Notes: generated from the sequence alone by a model not told the origin. Shown: positions 17,036 through 26,613, counted from the stretch's first letter. The stretch is DNA of 64,000 nucleotides from Amphritea atlantica (GCF_018860855.1 NZ_JAHKQE010000019.1:62001-126000), one strand, 5' to 3'. Program-made: numbers and translations.

Positions 17036-17614
17036 TTAGCCCGCGTCTGGCAGCAGATGCCCAATAATCCCGAACAGCTCTGGTCGATGCTCCTTGAGTT
17101 CTTCAACCGTCAACCCCTCTAATGAATGCGGGTATTTCAGCCAAGCCTCAGTCTCATACAGATAGTACTCTGGATCGACTCCGGTCTTATTCCGTGTCGG
17201 CTTAAAATAAGGCACCGCAATCCGGATATCCTCTGGGGTGTTTAAGCGGCACTTGTCTCTTAGCTCAGCTATCACCGCTTGAATGGTCAAGCCGGTGTCA
17301 TACACATCATCAACAATCAACAAACTATCGGTGGCTTGGATATTCTTAATCAGATAATCCATCCCATGAACCTTGACCTTTTTAGCTCGCTGATCAATCT
17401 CATCGGCATAAGATGAAGTACGGATCGCTATATGGTCACTCTGCACGCCGTAATATGCGAGAAACTCCTGCACGGCGACACCAATCGGCGTCCCCCCCCG
17501 CCAAATAGCGATGATATAGGTGGGTTTAAAGCCGTCATTAATAATCTTTGCCCCTAGGCGAAAAGAATCATCCAGCAAAGTTTGTGCATCAAGGTAGGTT
17601 TTCTGAACCATCAT
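17036..17614 (-). CDS. Type I phosphoribosyltransferase, paralogue 2 (purine salvage-like)
   Basis: This 192-residue protein has the PRPP loop LLIVDDVYDTGLTI at about residues 101-114. It also has the IIAIWRGGTPIG loop near residue 37, and a C-terminal YLYETEAWLKYPHSLEGL block shared in position with paralogue 1. The PRPP loop here reads DDVYDTG, the classical form, whereas paralogue 1 reads DDVFGSG, so they may differ in substrate or kinetics. It is 65 bp downstream of the 8-oxoguanine deaminase gene, suggesting co-transcription and a role in recapturing bases released during purine breakdown. Function is inferred from fold and context. Confidence 0.83.
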   Translation of the reverse strand: MMVQKTYLDAQTLLDDSFRLGAKIINDGFKPTYIIAIWRGGTPIGVAVQEFLAYYGVQSDHIAIRTSSYADEIDQRAKKVKVHGMDYLIKNIQATDSLLIVDDVYDTGLTIQAVIAELRDKCRLNTPEDIRIAVPYFKPTRNKTGVDPEYYLYETEAWLKYPHSLEGLTVEELKEHRPELFGIIGHLLPDAG

Positions 17615-17679
17615 TATTTACTCTATCTGTGATCGGTTTAAGCCTGCGCCCAAAGGCATGATAATTAAGGCCTTGCCGT

Positions 17680-19026
17680 TTAAATCGCCAACCGCCGTGC
17701 TAATTGTTTCTGACGTTCGATCAGCCCACCGAGGTCAAAGCCTTCGATGGCACCATCAATCACCCGCCAACATCCTGCAACCATAACCCGATCCGCTTGA
17801 TGTGCGCCACATAACACCAGTGCCGCCAAAGGGTCACCAGCACCGGCAAAGCGTAACTCATCCAATTTGAACAACGCAATATCCGCCTGCATACCTACCT
17901 TCAAGCGACCTAAATCCTCCCGTCCCAAACAACGAGCCGATCCCTCTGTCGCCCAAGAAAGTACTTTTTGATGGGTAATCTCAGCGGCAGCATATTTAAG
18001 CCGCCCCAACAGGAACGCTTGCCGCACCTCTTGAATCATATTGGAGCCATCATTAGAGGCCGAACCATCCACGCCTAGACCCACTGGGCTGCCGGCCTGC
18101 TCTAGATCCAACGTTGGGCATAAACCTGACGCCAACAACATATTCGATGATGGACAATGACAGATACCCGTCCCTGCCGCACCCAACCGACGGATCTCAT
18201 CTGGATTAAAATGGATACCGTGAGCCAGCCAAACTCGATCATTCAGCCAACCCACTTTTTCTAAATAATCTAACGGGCGCAAACCAAACATCTGTATACA
18301 AAAATCGGTTTCATCATGGGTTTCCGCCAGATGTGTATGCAGCCTGACATCATATTTCTGAGCCAGCACCGCACTGGCTGTCATTAGCTCTTCGCTAACA
18401 GAGAAAGGGGAACAAGGCGCTAACGCAATACGGGACATCGCCCCGGCTTTGGGATCATGATATCGCTGAATCAACCGTTCGCTATCATCCAATATGGTAT
18501 CTTCGTGCTGCACCGTTGATTGTGGCGGTAATCCACCATCATCCTCACCCAGACTCATAGAACCACGGGTCAAATGCACTCGCACGCCTAATTTCTCTGC
18601 TTGAGCCATCTGGATATCGATAGCATTTTCTAAACCATCCGGAAACAGATAATGATGATCACTGGCGGTGGTACAACCGGACAGTAATAACTCAGCCAGC
18701 GCTACCTGAGTGGATACTTCAATCATCTCTTCGCCCAGTTTAGCCCAAACGGGATAGAGGCTTTTTAACCAACTGAATAGGGATTTATTCAATGCCTGGG
18801 GGAAGGCCCGAGTGAGGGTCTGATAAAAGTGATGGTGGCTATTAATCAACCCCGGCAACATCACATGCTCACTAGCATCAAACACCTCATCCACTGGCAA
18901 GGAGGGCTCCTCGCCACGGGCAAGTACCTCGGTGATCAACTGATTTTCTATCACAACACCGCCCGCACTCTCGCTCTCAAGGGTCGCTAATGGCGCTTTA
19001 ATCCAGATACGTCGGCTACTGTTCAC
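17680..19026 (-). CDS. 8-oxoguanine deaminase
   Basis: The 448-residue amidohydrolase matches the group typified by the characterised Pseudomonas aeruginosa enzyme PA0142, which deaminates 8-oxoguanine to urate. The metal and catalytic motifs are present: NSHHHFYQT (HxH), THLAETHDE, AHGIHF and GVDGSASND. The sequence KSLFSWLKSLYPVWAKLGEE is typical of this group rather than of GuaD, which occurs separately at 24442. The start is the ATG at 19026. It leads a minus-strand run with two phosphoribosyltransferases and is divergent from xdhA. Its product urate would enter the same downstream pathway. Isocytosine or guanine activity cannot be excluded. Confidence 0.87.
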   Translation of the reverse strand: MNSSRRIWIKAPLATLESESAGGVVIENQLITEVLARGEEPSLPVDEVFDASEHVMLPGLINSHHHFYQTLTRAFPQALNKSLFSWLKSLYPVWAKLGEEMIEVSTQVALAELLLSGCTTASDHHYLFPDGLENAIDIQMAQAEKLGVRVHLTRGSMSLGEDDGGLPPQSTVQHEDTILDDSERLIQRYHDPKAGAMSRIALAPCSPFSVSEELMTASAVLAQKYDVRLHTHLAETHDETDFCIQMFGLRPLDYLEKVGWLNDRVWLAHGIHFNPDEIRRLGAAGTGICHCPSSNMLLASGLCPTLDLEQAGSPVGLGVDGSASNDGSNMIQEVRQAFLLGRLKYAAAEITHQKVLSWATEGSARCLGREDLGRLKVGMQADIALFKLDELRFAGAGDPLAALVLCGAHQADRVMVAGCWRVIDGAIEGFDLGGLIERQKQLARRLAI

Positions 19027-19250
19027 GTAATCTCATCCAACTTAATGTGTTTGTAAAAAAATATGGCTAAACGGTTATGACTAACCCGTACTACGTCTTA
19101 ACGACTAAACTAAACGCTCCTACTCAATTCTTATTGCTAAAAAGTTGTGGCAAACACTGATACGCCACCGGCATCGATCGCTACATGAGCTTACCGATAG
19201 CCTATCCGCTACGTTTAACCTGATTAGGCACAGACTCATGATACAAGGTC

Positions 19251-19290
19251 AATATTGTCCACAATTATGGCCGTCAATAAAGACAATATT
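19251..19290. repeat. Inverted repeat AATATTGTC/GACAATATT
   Basis: Nine-base arms AATATTGTC (19251-19259) and GACAATATT (19282-19290) are separated by 22 bases. GTCAATA also recurs directly at about 19248 and 19273. The arrangement suggests a second regulator's site, perhaps two half-sites about three helical turns apart. Confidence 0.4.
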
Positions 19291-19444
19291 ATCCAAAAAT
19301 AGGTCAAAACCACCTTAAATTGAGCCAAAAACAACAATAATCACAGACTAAAAAAAGGCCATTCATCACTCTAAAGTGCTTTTATTCAGTGCATTAGGTC
19401 GAAATCCTGCCCATCTATAGCACAAAAAAAATAGACCCATAAAA

Positions 19445-19456
19445 ATTGTATACAAT
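19445..19456. promoter_or_regulatory. ATTGTATACAAT operator, site 1 (8-oxoguanine deaminase/xdhA)
   Basis: This is a perfect 12-bp palindrome. The same core occurs before the permease and between hiuH and puuE, so it is a shared site. It fits the GTA-TAC core favoured by FadR-subfamily GntR regulators. On the minus strand TTCAAT lies 17 bases upstream of TATACA within the site, so it may cover a promoter for the deaminase as well as act on xdhA. Confidence 0.65.
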
Positions 19457-19614
19457 TTATTAAAAAATAATTGAATTCATATATCTTCCTTTATGCAGCC
19501 CATATTTCTAAAAATAAAACTACATACAGGAGAAACGTCTAATTATTACCGTAAAAATAAAAATATATGCCTACACAGCCGCTTGGATATAAAAAAATAG
19601 AGCCTAGCGTTATC

Positions 19615-19643
19615 TTGACTTAAAAGTCAGGTTTCATTTTAAT
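19615..19643 (+). promoter_or_regulatory. Candidate promoter of xdhABC-guaD
   Basis: TTGACT (19615-19620) and TTTAAT (19638-19643) are separated by 17 bases. The -35 overlaps TGACTT-AA-AAGTCA (19616-19629), a possible extra operator. The inferred start near 19650 gives a leader of about 45 nt. Confidence 0.45.
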
Positions 19644-19695
19644 CATTGGACAGCAATAAAACTACCTAACTAACTCAGGTCAGAAGGAGTCCACC

Positions 19696-21135
19696 TTGAT
19701 CAGCTTCTTAGTCGATAAAGAACTGCGGGTTGAACAACACCCAGACCCCAATATGACAGTGCTAAATTACTTGCGGCACCAGCTCGGCAAAACTGGCACT
19801 AAAGAGGGTTGTGCATCAGGGGACTGTGGTGCGTGCACCGTCGTATTAGGCGAACTGGACGGAGACCGAATCCGTTATAAAAGTATCAACGCCTGTCTGA
19901 CCTTTATATCAACACTGAATGGCAAACAACTGATCACCGTCGAAGATCTAAAGCAGGGGGATCAATTACACCCAGCCCAGCAAGCGATGGTCGACAATCA
20001 CGCTAGCCAATGTGGTTTTTGTACCCCGGGAATTGTTATGTCCATGTTTGCCTTGGGCAAAAATATCGGCCAACCGGATAAAGAGGAGATCAATGAAGCC
20101 CTCGCCGGTAACCTCTGTCGCTGCACCGGCTATCGCCCGATTATTGAAGCGGCTGAAAAGATGTATGCCGATGTAACCCCCGACCGTTTTGCCACCGAGC
20201 AGCAGCAAACGATTGCCCAGCTACGCCAAATACAGCCCAAACAACAGGCTGAACTGAGCGATGGCCATAAAAAATCATTCAATCCCACCACCTTAGCCGA
20301 GCTCTCCTCGCTACTAGAGCAATACCCAGACGCTCGCATGGTGGCCGGTGGTACCGATCTCGCATTGGAAGTGACTCAATTTCATCGAGCCATCGACACG
20401 CTCATCTACATTGGCGACATCGCCGCACTCAAGCAGGTTCAGGTAACAGAGACTCAGATAGAGTTGGGGGCCGCCGCATCGCTCACCGACTGCTATGATG
20501 CCCTCAATGATGACTATCCAGACTTAGGCGCCCTACTGCATCGGTTTGCCTCTTTACAGATTCGAAATCAAGGTACACTCGGCGGTAATATTGGCAATGC
20601 ATCCCCCATCGGTGATTCCCCTCCGGCCCTGATCGCTCTGAATGCCAAAATAGTGCTTCGAAAACAGGATCAGTGTCGCACCCTTGATCTACAAGACTAC
20701 TTTCTTGATTACAAGCGCACCGCTCAGCAGCCTGGTGAGTTCATTGAAAAAATAATGGTACTCCGCGCTGCAGATAATGGAGAGTTCCGCTGCTATAAAA
20801 TATCCAAACGGTTAGATGATGATATATCGGCGGTACTTGGCTGTTTTAATCTACAGATCAAGCAAGGCATCATTGAATCCGCCCGTATCGCTTTTGGCGG
20901 GATGGCGGCGATTCCCAAACGCGCGACCGCCTGCGAACAGGCACTCATCGGTGCACCATGGAATATGACCACCATCGACACCGCAAAACAGGCGCTTCTT
21001 AAGGATTTCAGTCCGATCTCCGATTTTCGCGCATCGCAGGCCTATCGTACTCAGGTCGCCACTAATCTACTGACTCGATATTTTATCGAAATCAACACGC
21101 CTGACGTCACAACACGGGTGACCGCTTATGTCTAA
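19696..21135 (+). CDS. xdhA: Xanthine dehydrogenase small subunit XdhA (2Fe-2S and FAD)
   Basis: This 479-residue subunit passes electrons from the molybdenum centre to NAD+ during hypoxanthine and xanthine oxidation. The first [2Fe-2S] cluster is bound by Cys39, Cys44, Cys47 and Cys67; the second by Cys106, Cys109, Cys141 and Cys143. The FAD-binding domain begins near residue 195, with MVAGGTDLALEV, and is followed by a CO-dehydrogenase-type flavoprotein C-terminal domain. The start is a TTG at 19696, chosen because AGAAGGAG lies six bases upstream and the encoded ISFLVDKELR is the usual beginning. It overlaps xdhB by 8 bp. All cofactor ligands are intact. Confidence 0.95.
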   Translation: MISFLVDKELRVEQHPDPNMTVLNYLRHQLGKTGTKEGCASGDCGACTVVLGELDGDRIRYKSINACLTFISTLNGKQLITVEDLKQGDQLHPAQQAMVDNHASQCGFCTPGIVMSMFALGKNIGQPDKEEINEALAGNLCRCTGYRPIIEAAEKMYADVTPDRFATEQQQTIAQLRQIQPKQQAELSDGHKKSFNPTTLAELSSLLEQYPDARMVAGGTDLALEVTQFHRAIDTLIYIGDIAALKQVQVTETQIELGAAASLTDCYDALNDDYPDLGALLHRFASLQIRNQGTLGGNIGNASPIGDSPPALIALNAKIVLRKQDQCRTLDLQDYFLDYKRTAQQPGEFIEKIMVLRAADNGEFRCYKISKRLDDDISAVLGCFNLQIKQGIIESARIAFGGMAAIPKRATACEQALIGAPWNMTTIDTAKQALLKDFSPISDFRASQAYRTQVATNLLTRYFIEINTPDVTTRVTAYV

Positions 21136-23503
21136 TCACACACACAAGTCAAACAGTCACGCCGAGATGCTAGCGTTAGCTAAACAGGATCTAACCACGG
21201 GCGTCGGCCGCAGCGTCAAACATGAGAGTGCAGCCAAGCAGGTCAGCGGTGAAGCGATTTATATCGATGACCGACTCGAGTTTCCAAATCAACTGCATGT
21301 TTATATCCGCACCTCGGATCAAGCGCACGCCCGTATCAGCCGCATAGATACAACCCCCTGTTACGATTTTCCCGGTGTTGCCATCGCGATTACCGCCAAA
21401 GACATTCCCGGCCTAAAGGATATTGGCCCCTTGAAGCCCGGCGACCCGTTATTAGTTGAAGATATCGTGGAGTTTTTTGGTCAGCCCCTATTGGCCGTCG
21501 CTGCCGGTGATCATGACACCGCGCGTCAAGCCGCTATGGCCGCTATCATAGAGTATGAACCACTCGAACCCGTCCTATGTGTTGAACAAGCCCTACAAAC
21601 TGAGCATTTCGTTAGCGAACCCCACACCCATAAACGAGGAGACTCCAGTGCCGCGCTGGCTGGGGCAAAGCATAAAGTGTCCGGTAGTGTGCATATCGGA
21701 GGGCAGGAACACTTCTATCTAGAAACCCAGATATCCTCAGTGGTGCCTACCGAAGATGGCGGCATGATTGTCTACTCCTCTACGCAAAACCCGACCGAAG
21801 TACAGAAACTAGTGGCCGAAGTATTAGCGATCCCTTTCAATAAAGTACAGATTGATATGCGTCGAATGGGCGGCGGTTTTGGCGGCAAAGAAACGCAAGC
21901 GGCGGGGCCTGCCTGTATTGCCGCGGTGGTGGCAAAGCTTACGGGCCGCCCAACCAAAATTCGTCTACCTCGGGTGGAAGATATGATGATGACCGGTAAA
22001 CGGCATCCCTTCTTTAATCAATATAACGTCGGTTATGACGACAACGGCATGATCACCGGCTGCGAAATGAAACTGGCCGGTAACTGTGGTAACTCTCCTG
22101 ACCTGTCGGATTCCATCATCGACCGCGCGATGTTTCACAGTGATAACAGCTATTACTTAGGTGATGCAACGATCACCGGCTATCGCTGTAAAACCAATAC
22201 CGCATCCAATACCGCTTACCGTGGCTTTGGTGGGCCTCAGGGCTTGATCATGCCGGAAATCATTCTCGATGAGATAGCCCGTAAACTCGATAAAGATCCC
22301 CTCGAAATACGTAAACTTAATCTCTATGGTGGTGAAGGGCGAGACACTACCCACTACTATCAAAAGGTCGAGGATAATGTCCTGCCTGAGCTGCTGAATG
22401 ACTTAGAGCAGAGCAGTGATTATCAGCAGCGTCGACAAGAGATTAAAGAATACAACGCTAACAGCCCCATCCTTAAAAAAGGCTTAGCACTAACACCGGT
22501 AAAATTTGGTATCTCGTTCACCGCCTCGTTCTTAAACCAAGCCGGTGCGCTGATTCATATCTACACCGACGGCAGTATTCATCTTAACCATGGCGGCACC
22601 GAGATGGGCCAAGGCCTCAATACCAAAGTGGCTCAAATAGTCGCGGAAGAGTTTCAGGTCGATTTCGACACGATTCAAATTACCGCTACCAATACTGATA
22701 AAGTCCCGAACACCTCACCGACGGCAGCATCATCCGGTACCGATCTCAACGGTAAAGCTGCCCAAAATGCCGCTCGCACGATTAAACAGCGGTTAATTGA
22801 CTTCGCCACCCACCACTTCACCGTGAGTGAAGAAGATATTGTATTTCGCAATAACCATGTCGTTATTCGCGATCAAGTGATGGCCTTTGCTGATTTTATT
22901 CAACTGGCTTATTTCAACCAGATATCCCTTTCCAGTACCGGATTTTACCGCACGCCGAAAATTTATTATGACCGCGAAACCGCCCGTGGCCGACCCTTCT
23001 ATTACTTTGCCTATGGTGCAGCCTGCAGCGAGGTGGTGATCGATACCCTCACCGGTGAATATAAAATTCTGCGGGTGGATATTCTTCACGACGTCGGCGC
23101 CTCACTCAATCCCGCTATCGATATCGGTCAAATCGAAGGCGCCTTTGTTCAGGGCGCAGGCTGGCTGACCACAGAAGAACTGGTATGGAACGATCAAGGA
23201 CGCCTAATGACCTCCGGCCCCGCCAGTTACAAAATTCCAGCCATTACCGATATGCCGATCGATTTCCGCGTTCGCTTGGTTGAAAACCGTAAAAATAAGG
23301 AGGATACCGTCTTTAATTCGAAGGCCGTCGGTGAACCGCCGTTTATGCTTGGCATCTCGGTATACTGCGCCATCAAAGATGCAATTTCGAGCCTCTCTGA
23401 TTATCGCATCAGCCCCGCACTCGATACACCGGCCACGCCGGAACGGGTGCTTTGGGCGGTTCAAGCGATACAGCAAGACAGCGTTAAACCACCAGCACAT
23501 TAA
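21128..23503 (+). CDS. xdhB: Xanthine dehydrogenase large subunit XdhB (molybdopterin)
   Basis: The 791-residue catalytic subunit carries the molybdenum cofactor and hydroxylates hypoxanthine to xanthine and urate in the cytoplasm. Visible markers are MRRMGGGFGGKET near residue 245, TAYRGFGGPQG near 362, and the catalytic Glu736 in KAVGEPPFMLG, equivalent to the base in characterised bacterial enzymes. The length is normal for XdhB. It overlaps the xdhA stop by 8 bp and is followed 56 bp later by xdhC, so this is a typical xdhABC operon. Nothing is truncated. Confidence 0.96.
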   Translation: MSNHTHKSNSHAEMLALAKQDLTTGVGRSVKHESAAKQVSGEAIYIDDRLEFPNQLHVYIRTSDQAHARISRIDTTPCYDFPGVAIAITAKDIPGLKDIGPLKPGDPLLVEDIVEFFGQPLLAVAAGDHDTARQAAMAAIIEYEPLEPVLCVEQALQTEHFVSEPHTHKRGDSSAALAGAKHKVSGSVHIGGQEHFYLETQISSVVPTEDGGMIVYSSTQNPTEVQKLVAEVLAIPFNKVQIDMRRMGGGFGGKETQAAGPACIAAVVAKLTGRPTKIRLPRVEDMMMTGKRHPFFNQYNVGYDDNGMITGCEMKLAGNCGNSPDLSDSIIDRAMFHSDNSYYLGDATITGYRCKTNTASNTAYRGFGGPQGLIMPEIILDEIARKLDKDPLEIRKLNLYGGEGRDTTHYYQKVEDNVLPELLNDLEQSSDYQQRRQEIKEYNANSPILKKGLALTPVKFGISFTASFLNQAGALIHIYTDGSIHLNHGGTEMGQGLNTKVAQIVAEEFQVDFDTIQITATNTDKVPNTSPTAASSGTDLNGKAAQNAARTIKQRLIDFATHHFTVSEEDIVFRNNHVVIRDQVMAFADFIQLAYFNQISLSSTGFYRTPKIYYDRETARGRPFYYFAYGAACSEVVIDTLTGEYKILRVDILHDVGASLNPAIDIGQIEGAFVQGAGWLTTEELVWNDQGRLMTSGPASYKIPAITDMPIDFRVRLVENRKNKEDTVFNSKAVGEPPFMLGISVYCAIKDAISSLSDYRISPALDTPATPERVLWAVQAIQQDSVKPPAH

Positions 23504-23559
23504 CCGGCTGGCCGCTATTCTCTTAACAGCAGGATACGGCCACCATACGGAGCAAACCG

Positions 23560-24390
23560 ATGAATCATAAGTGGATCACAGCGCTGAATCAGTTTGCTAC
23601 CGAGGCGACTCCCGGCGTAATCATTACCGTGGTAGAGGAGCGCGGCTCTACCCCGCGTAATGCGGGCGCAAAGATGGTGATCAGTCAGGCAGAGCAGTTT
23701 GACACCATCGGCGGCGGCCATCTCGAATATAAAGCGATCAAAATTGCCCGACAGATGCTACAGCAGAAACAAAACCAACCTCGCCTAGAACGTTTCTCCC
23801 TAGGAGCGAGTTTGGGTCAATGCTGTGGGGGTGCCACCACGCTACTATTTGAACCGGTGAATACTGACACTGTACAGATTGTCGTCTTTGGCGCTGGGCA
23901 TGTGGGTCGCGCGCTGGTCTCCATACTCGCCAGTCTGCCCTGTCGTGTATGTTGGATTGATAGTCGAGAAGATCAATTTCCAAAGGTCATTCCCGAGGGC
24001 GTTGAAACGCTCGTCAGTGAATTCCCCGCCGACGAGGTTGAGGCACAACCCGCTAATAGTTATTTCATCGTGATGACCCATAATCATCAGCTAGATCAAA
24101 CGCTTACCGAAGCGATTCTACAACGTAACGATTTCGCCTACTTCGGCCTCATTGGCTCTGAGACTAAACGGCATAAATTCATCCACCGATTACAAGCCAA
24201 AGGCTTTAGTGAAGCGCAGATCAATCGAATGACCTGTCCGATGGGTATTGCTACCATTAAAGGGAAATTACCGGCAGAAATTGCTGTTTCGGTGGCCGGT
24301 GAAATCATCGCCCACTACAACGCGGACTTCGGCTCTGATCAACAATCAACACCGACCGACACCACCATTATTGAACGGTTGGCCATCTAA
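23560..24390 (+). CDS. xdhC: Xanthine dehydrogenase accessory protein XdhC
   Basis: XdhC binds sulfurated molybdenum cofactor and inserts it into XdhB. This 276-residue protein has the N-terminal CoxI-like motif VEERGSTPRNAGAKMVIS (about 22-39), GGGHLEYKA, and LGASLGQCCGG, the Cys-containing loop. A Rossmann-like second half starts at IVVFGAGHVGRALV (about 107). It lies between xdhB and guaD on the same strand with short gaps, consistent with one operon. It is slightly shorter than some relatives, but all characteristic blocks are present. Confidence 0.93.
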   Translation: MNHKWITALNQFATEATPGVIITVVEERGSTPRNAGAKMVISQAEQFDTIGGGHLEYKAIKIARQMLQQKQNQPRLERFSLGASLGQCCGGATTLLFEPVNTDTVQIVVFGAGHVGRALVSILASLPCRVCWIDSREDQFPKVIPEGVETLVSEFPADEVEAQPANSYFIVMTHNHQLDQTLTEAILQRNDFAYFGLIGSETKRHKFIHRLQAKGFSEAQINRMTCPMGIATIKGKLPAEIAVSVAGEIIAHYNADFGSDQQSTPTDTTIIERLAI

Positions 24391-24441
24391 CCAGCCGCCA
24401 TTCACTAGACTTCACATAGACTAAAACTCTGAGAAATATCA

Positions 24442-25752
24442 ATGACACAATCAGCTATAACAGCCTACCGCGCCGCGATTCTCGATAGCCTTGGCGATCC
24501 CTCTGAAGTCGGCATCGAAAACAGTTATCGCTATTTTGACGATGGATTAATGGTGGTTGAAAATGGCCAAATTACAGCCCTAGGTGAAGCCAGCGAGCTA
24601 CTGTCCACGCTACCCGCAGACATAAGGATACAACAGTATACCGATGCTCTCATTATCCCGGGCTTTATCGATACTCATATCCATTATCCGCAAACCGGTA
24701 TGATCGCCTCCTACGGTGAACAGCTGTTAGATTGGCTTGAAAACTATACCTTTCCAGCAGAACAAAAATTTGCAGATCCGCAGCATGCCGCCGAAGTATC
24801 CGATATCTTTGTCAATGAACTGCTCAGAAACGGCACCACCACTGCACTGGTATTTGGCACCGTTCACCCACAATCGGTTGATGCGTTTTTCCAAGCAGCC
24901 GAACAACGCAATCTGCGCATGATCGCCGGCAAGGTGATGATGGACCGAAATGCACCCGAGGCACTCACCGATACCCCTGACAGTAGTTATACCGACAGCA
25001 AAGCCCTGATCGAGCGTTGGCACGGTAAAGGGCGTCTGCATTACGCCGTCACCCCCCGTTTTGCGCCGACCAGCACGCCAGAGCAACTAAGCCTCGCGGG
25101 AAAACTACTGCAGGAATACGATGGCTTGTATATGCATACCCATCTCTCTGAAAACAAGAGTGAGATCGAATGGGTAAAAGAGCTGTTCCCTGAACAGAAG
25201 GGTTACCTCGACGTCTATGATCACCATCAGTTACTGGGCGAGCGCTCAGTTTTCGCCCACGGAGTGCATCTATGTGATGAAGAGTGTCAACGCCTAGCAG
25301 ACACCGATTCAGCGATTGCCTTCTGCCCTACATCAAACCTATTTCTTGGCAGCGGCTTGTTTAACCTACCTCAAGCTGAAGCGTTTAAAATCAATGTTGG
25401 CATGGGTACCGATGTGGGAGCCGGCACCAGCTTTTCGATGCTGCAAACGATCAACGAGGCCTATAAAGTGATGCAACTGCAAGGCAAAAAACTCCACCCA
25501 TTCAAATCGTTTTACTTGGCTACCCTTGGTGGGGCTAAAGCACTGCAACTGGCGGATAAAATCGGTAATCTCGAACCCGGTACCGAAGCCGACTTTGTCG
25601 TGCTTGATTACAATGCCACACCGCTGATGAAATACCGTATGGCACAAACCCAAACATTGGAAGAACGATTATTTGTGATGATGACTCTGGGAGACGACCG
25701 AGCGGTCAAGAAGACTTACGCCATGGGAGAACCGGTTTATAGCCGCGATTAA
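24442..25752 (+). CDS. guaD: Guanine deaminase GuaD
   Basis: This zinc amidohydrolase (436 residues) deaminates guanine to xanthine, supplying XdhABC. Metal ligands appear in IDTHIHYPQT (HxH), HTHLSENKSE, FAHGVHL and GTDVGAGTSFSM. The signature NYTFPAEQKF is diagnostic of the GuaD family. It ends the xdhABC-guaD run (51-bp gap after xdhC) and is followed by a terminator at 25777. The separate 8-oxoguanine deaminase at 17680 shares the fold but not these family blocks, so the locus carries both activities. Confidence 0.95.
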   Translation: MTQSAITAYRAAILDSLGDPSEVGIENSYRYFDDGLMVVENGQITALGEASELLSTLPADIRIQQYTDALIIPGFIDTHIHYPQTGMIASYGEQLLDWLENYTFPAEQKFADPQHAAEVSDIFVNELLRNGTTTALVFGTVHPQSVDAFFQAAEQRNLRMIAGKVMMDRNAPEALTDTPDSSYTDSKALIERWHGKGRLHYAVTPRFAPTSTPEQLSLAGKLLQEYDGLYMHTHLSENKSEIEWVKELFPEQKGYLDVYDHHQLLGERSVFAHGVHLCDEECQRLADTDSAIAFCPTSNLFLGSGLFNLPQAEAFKINVGMGTDVGAGTSFSMLQTINEAYKVMQLQGKKLHPFKSFYLATLGGAKALQLADKIGNLEPGTEADFVVLDYNATPLMKYRMAQTQTLEERLFVMMTLGDDRAVKKTYAMGEPVYSRD

Positions 25753-25776
25753 CCCCTTATCAACAGCCAAAACACA

Positions 25777-25800
25777 AAACGCCTCGTGGGGCGTTTGAGT
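25777..25800 (+). terminator. Terminator after guaD
   Basis: AAACGCC (25777-25783) and GGCGTTT (25790-25796) form a seven-pair stem with a six-base loop, followed by a T-containing tract. It separates guaD from the convergent GntR gene. Confidence 0.7.
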
Positions 25801-25890
25801 TGTACTTTTTTAGCTGCGTTACTGAAACATTTTAACTTTCTATCGAAACATCGAGACCAAAATATATTTATTCGATGTCATTAACGCTCT

Positions 25891-26613
25891 TTACTTATTC
25901 ACATTCGAGAAGATCGCTTTAAGGTCGCTTGGGGCCGCATGATCATCAAGATTAAGCTTAGCTTCGATATGATCCAGATGTTGCATCATCAACTGAGTCG
26001 CTAGCGCCTTATCGCCATTGGCCAGCGCCTCAATCAAATTGAAATGCTCATCATAGGAACAGTGAGCTCTCGCATGATTCTCATATTGCGCAATCGCTAA
26101 CGAACTCAGTGATACAAGGCTCCGCTGAAAACTTAGCAGTGGAGGGTTATTGGCAATTTCAGCTAACAGCAGATGAAACTCACCTGACAGACGAATACCC
26201 GCCGCACGATCACCTTTCTCAAAGCAAGCTTGCTCATCCCGCACACTCTTTTTCAGCTGTTCAATCTGGGCTTGATCCGCCTCATCACACACCAGCTCGG
26301 TGACCGCTTTTTCAACCACCCGACGGGCAAAAAGAATACGCCGAGTATCGTCATTCGATGGGCTTGCAACCACAGCCCCTCGATTAGGCCGAATCACCAC
26401 CACTTGCTCATAGCTCAAACGTGATAAAGCCCGACGAATAATTGTTCGGCTCACACCGAAAATATCACCGAGTGATTCTTCATTCAGCTTCGTACCAGGC
26501 GCTAAACGCTGCTCTAGAATCGCATCAAAGATGTGCTCATAAACAATATCATCTTGCGTTTTTTTGCTGCCTTTTCTGATATCAATTTTTTTTATTTCAG
26601 ATAATTGATTCAT
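25891..26613 (-). CDS. GntR family (FadR/FCD subfamily) transcriptional regulator of purine genes
   Basis: This 240-residue protein has a GntR winged helix (about 20-85), with LGDIFGVSRTIIRRALSRL as the recognition region. An all-helical FCD ligand domain follows (about 95-225). Its likely metal-ligand His residues are in GEFHLLLAE, YDEHFNL and MMQHLDH. It lies between guaD and the purine permease. It is the best candidate to bind the repeated ATTGTATACAAT sites, because FadR-type regulators favour GTA-TAC cores. The role resembles HpxS of Klebsiella, also a GntR protein of a purine locus. The effector is unknown; an intermediate such as urate, xanthine or allantoin is a guess. Confidence 0.85.
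   Translation of the reverse strand: MNQLSEIKKIDIRKGSKKTQDDIVYEHIFDAILEQRLAPGTKLNEESLGDIFGVSRTIIRRALSRLSYEQVVVIRPNRGAVVASPSNDDTRRILFARRVVEKAVTELVCDEADQAQIEQLKKSVRDEQACFEKGDRAAGIRLSGEFHLLLAEIANNPPLLSFQRSLVSLSSLAIAQYENHARAHCSYDEHFNLIEALANGDKALATQLMMQHLDHIEAKLNLDDHAAPSDLKAIFSNVNK

Larger units (their letters stand above)
19027..19695. other. Divergent control region between 8-oxoguanine deaminase and xdhA
   Basis: These 669 bp are AT-rich in the right half and contain no supported gene. They hold an inverted repeat (19251-19290), a perfect ATTGTATACAAT palindrome (19445-19456), and a candidate xdhA promoter (19615-19643) that overlaps a TGACTT-AA-AAGTCA palindrome. The xdhA ribosome site AGAAGGAG is at 19682-19689. 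Confidence 0.7.

Noticed and set aside
18292-18301. CTGTATACAA inside the 8-oxoguanine deaminase gene as an operator
   Set aside because: It is within coding sequence, far from the start and one base off the palindrome. Codon usage explains it.
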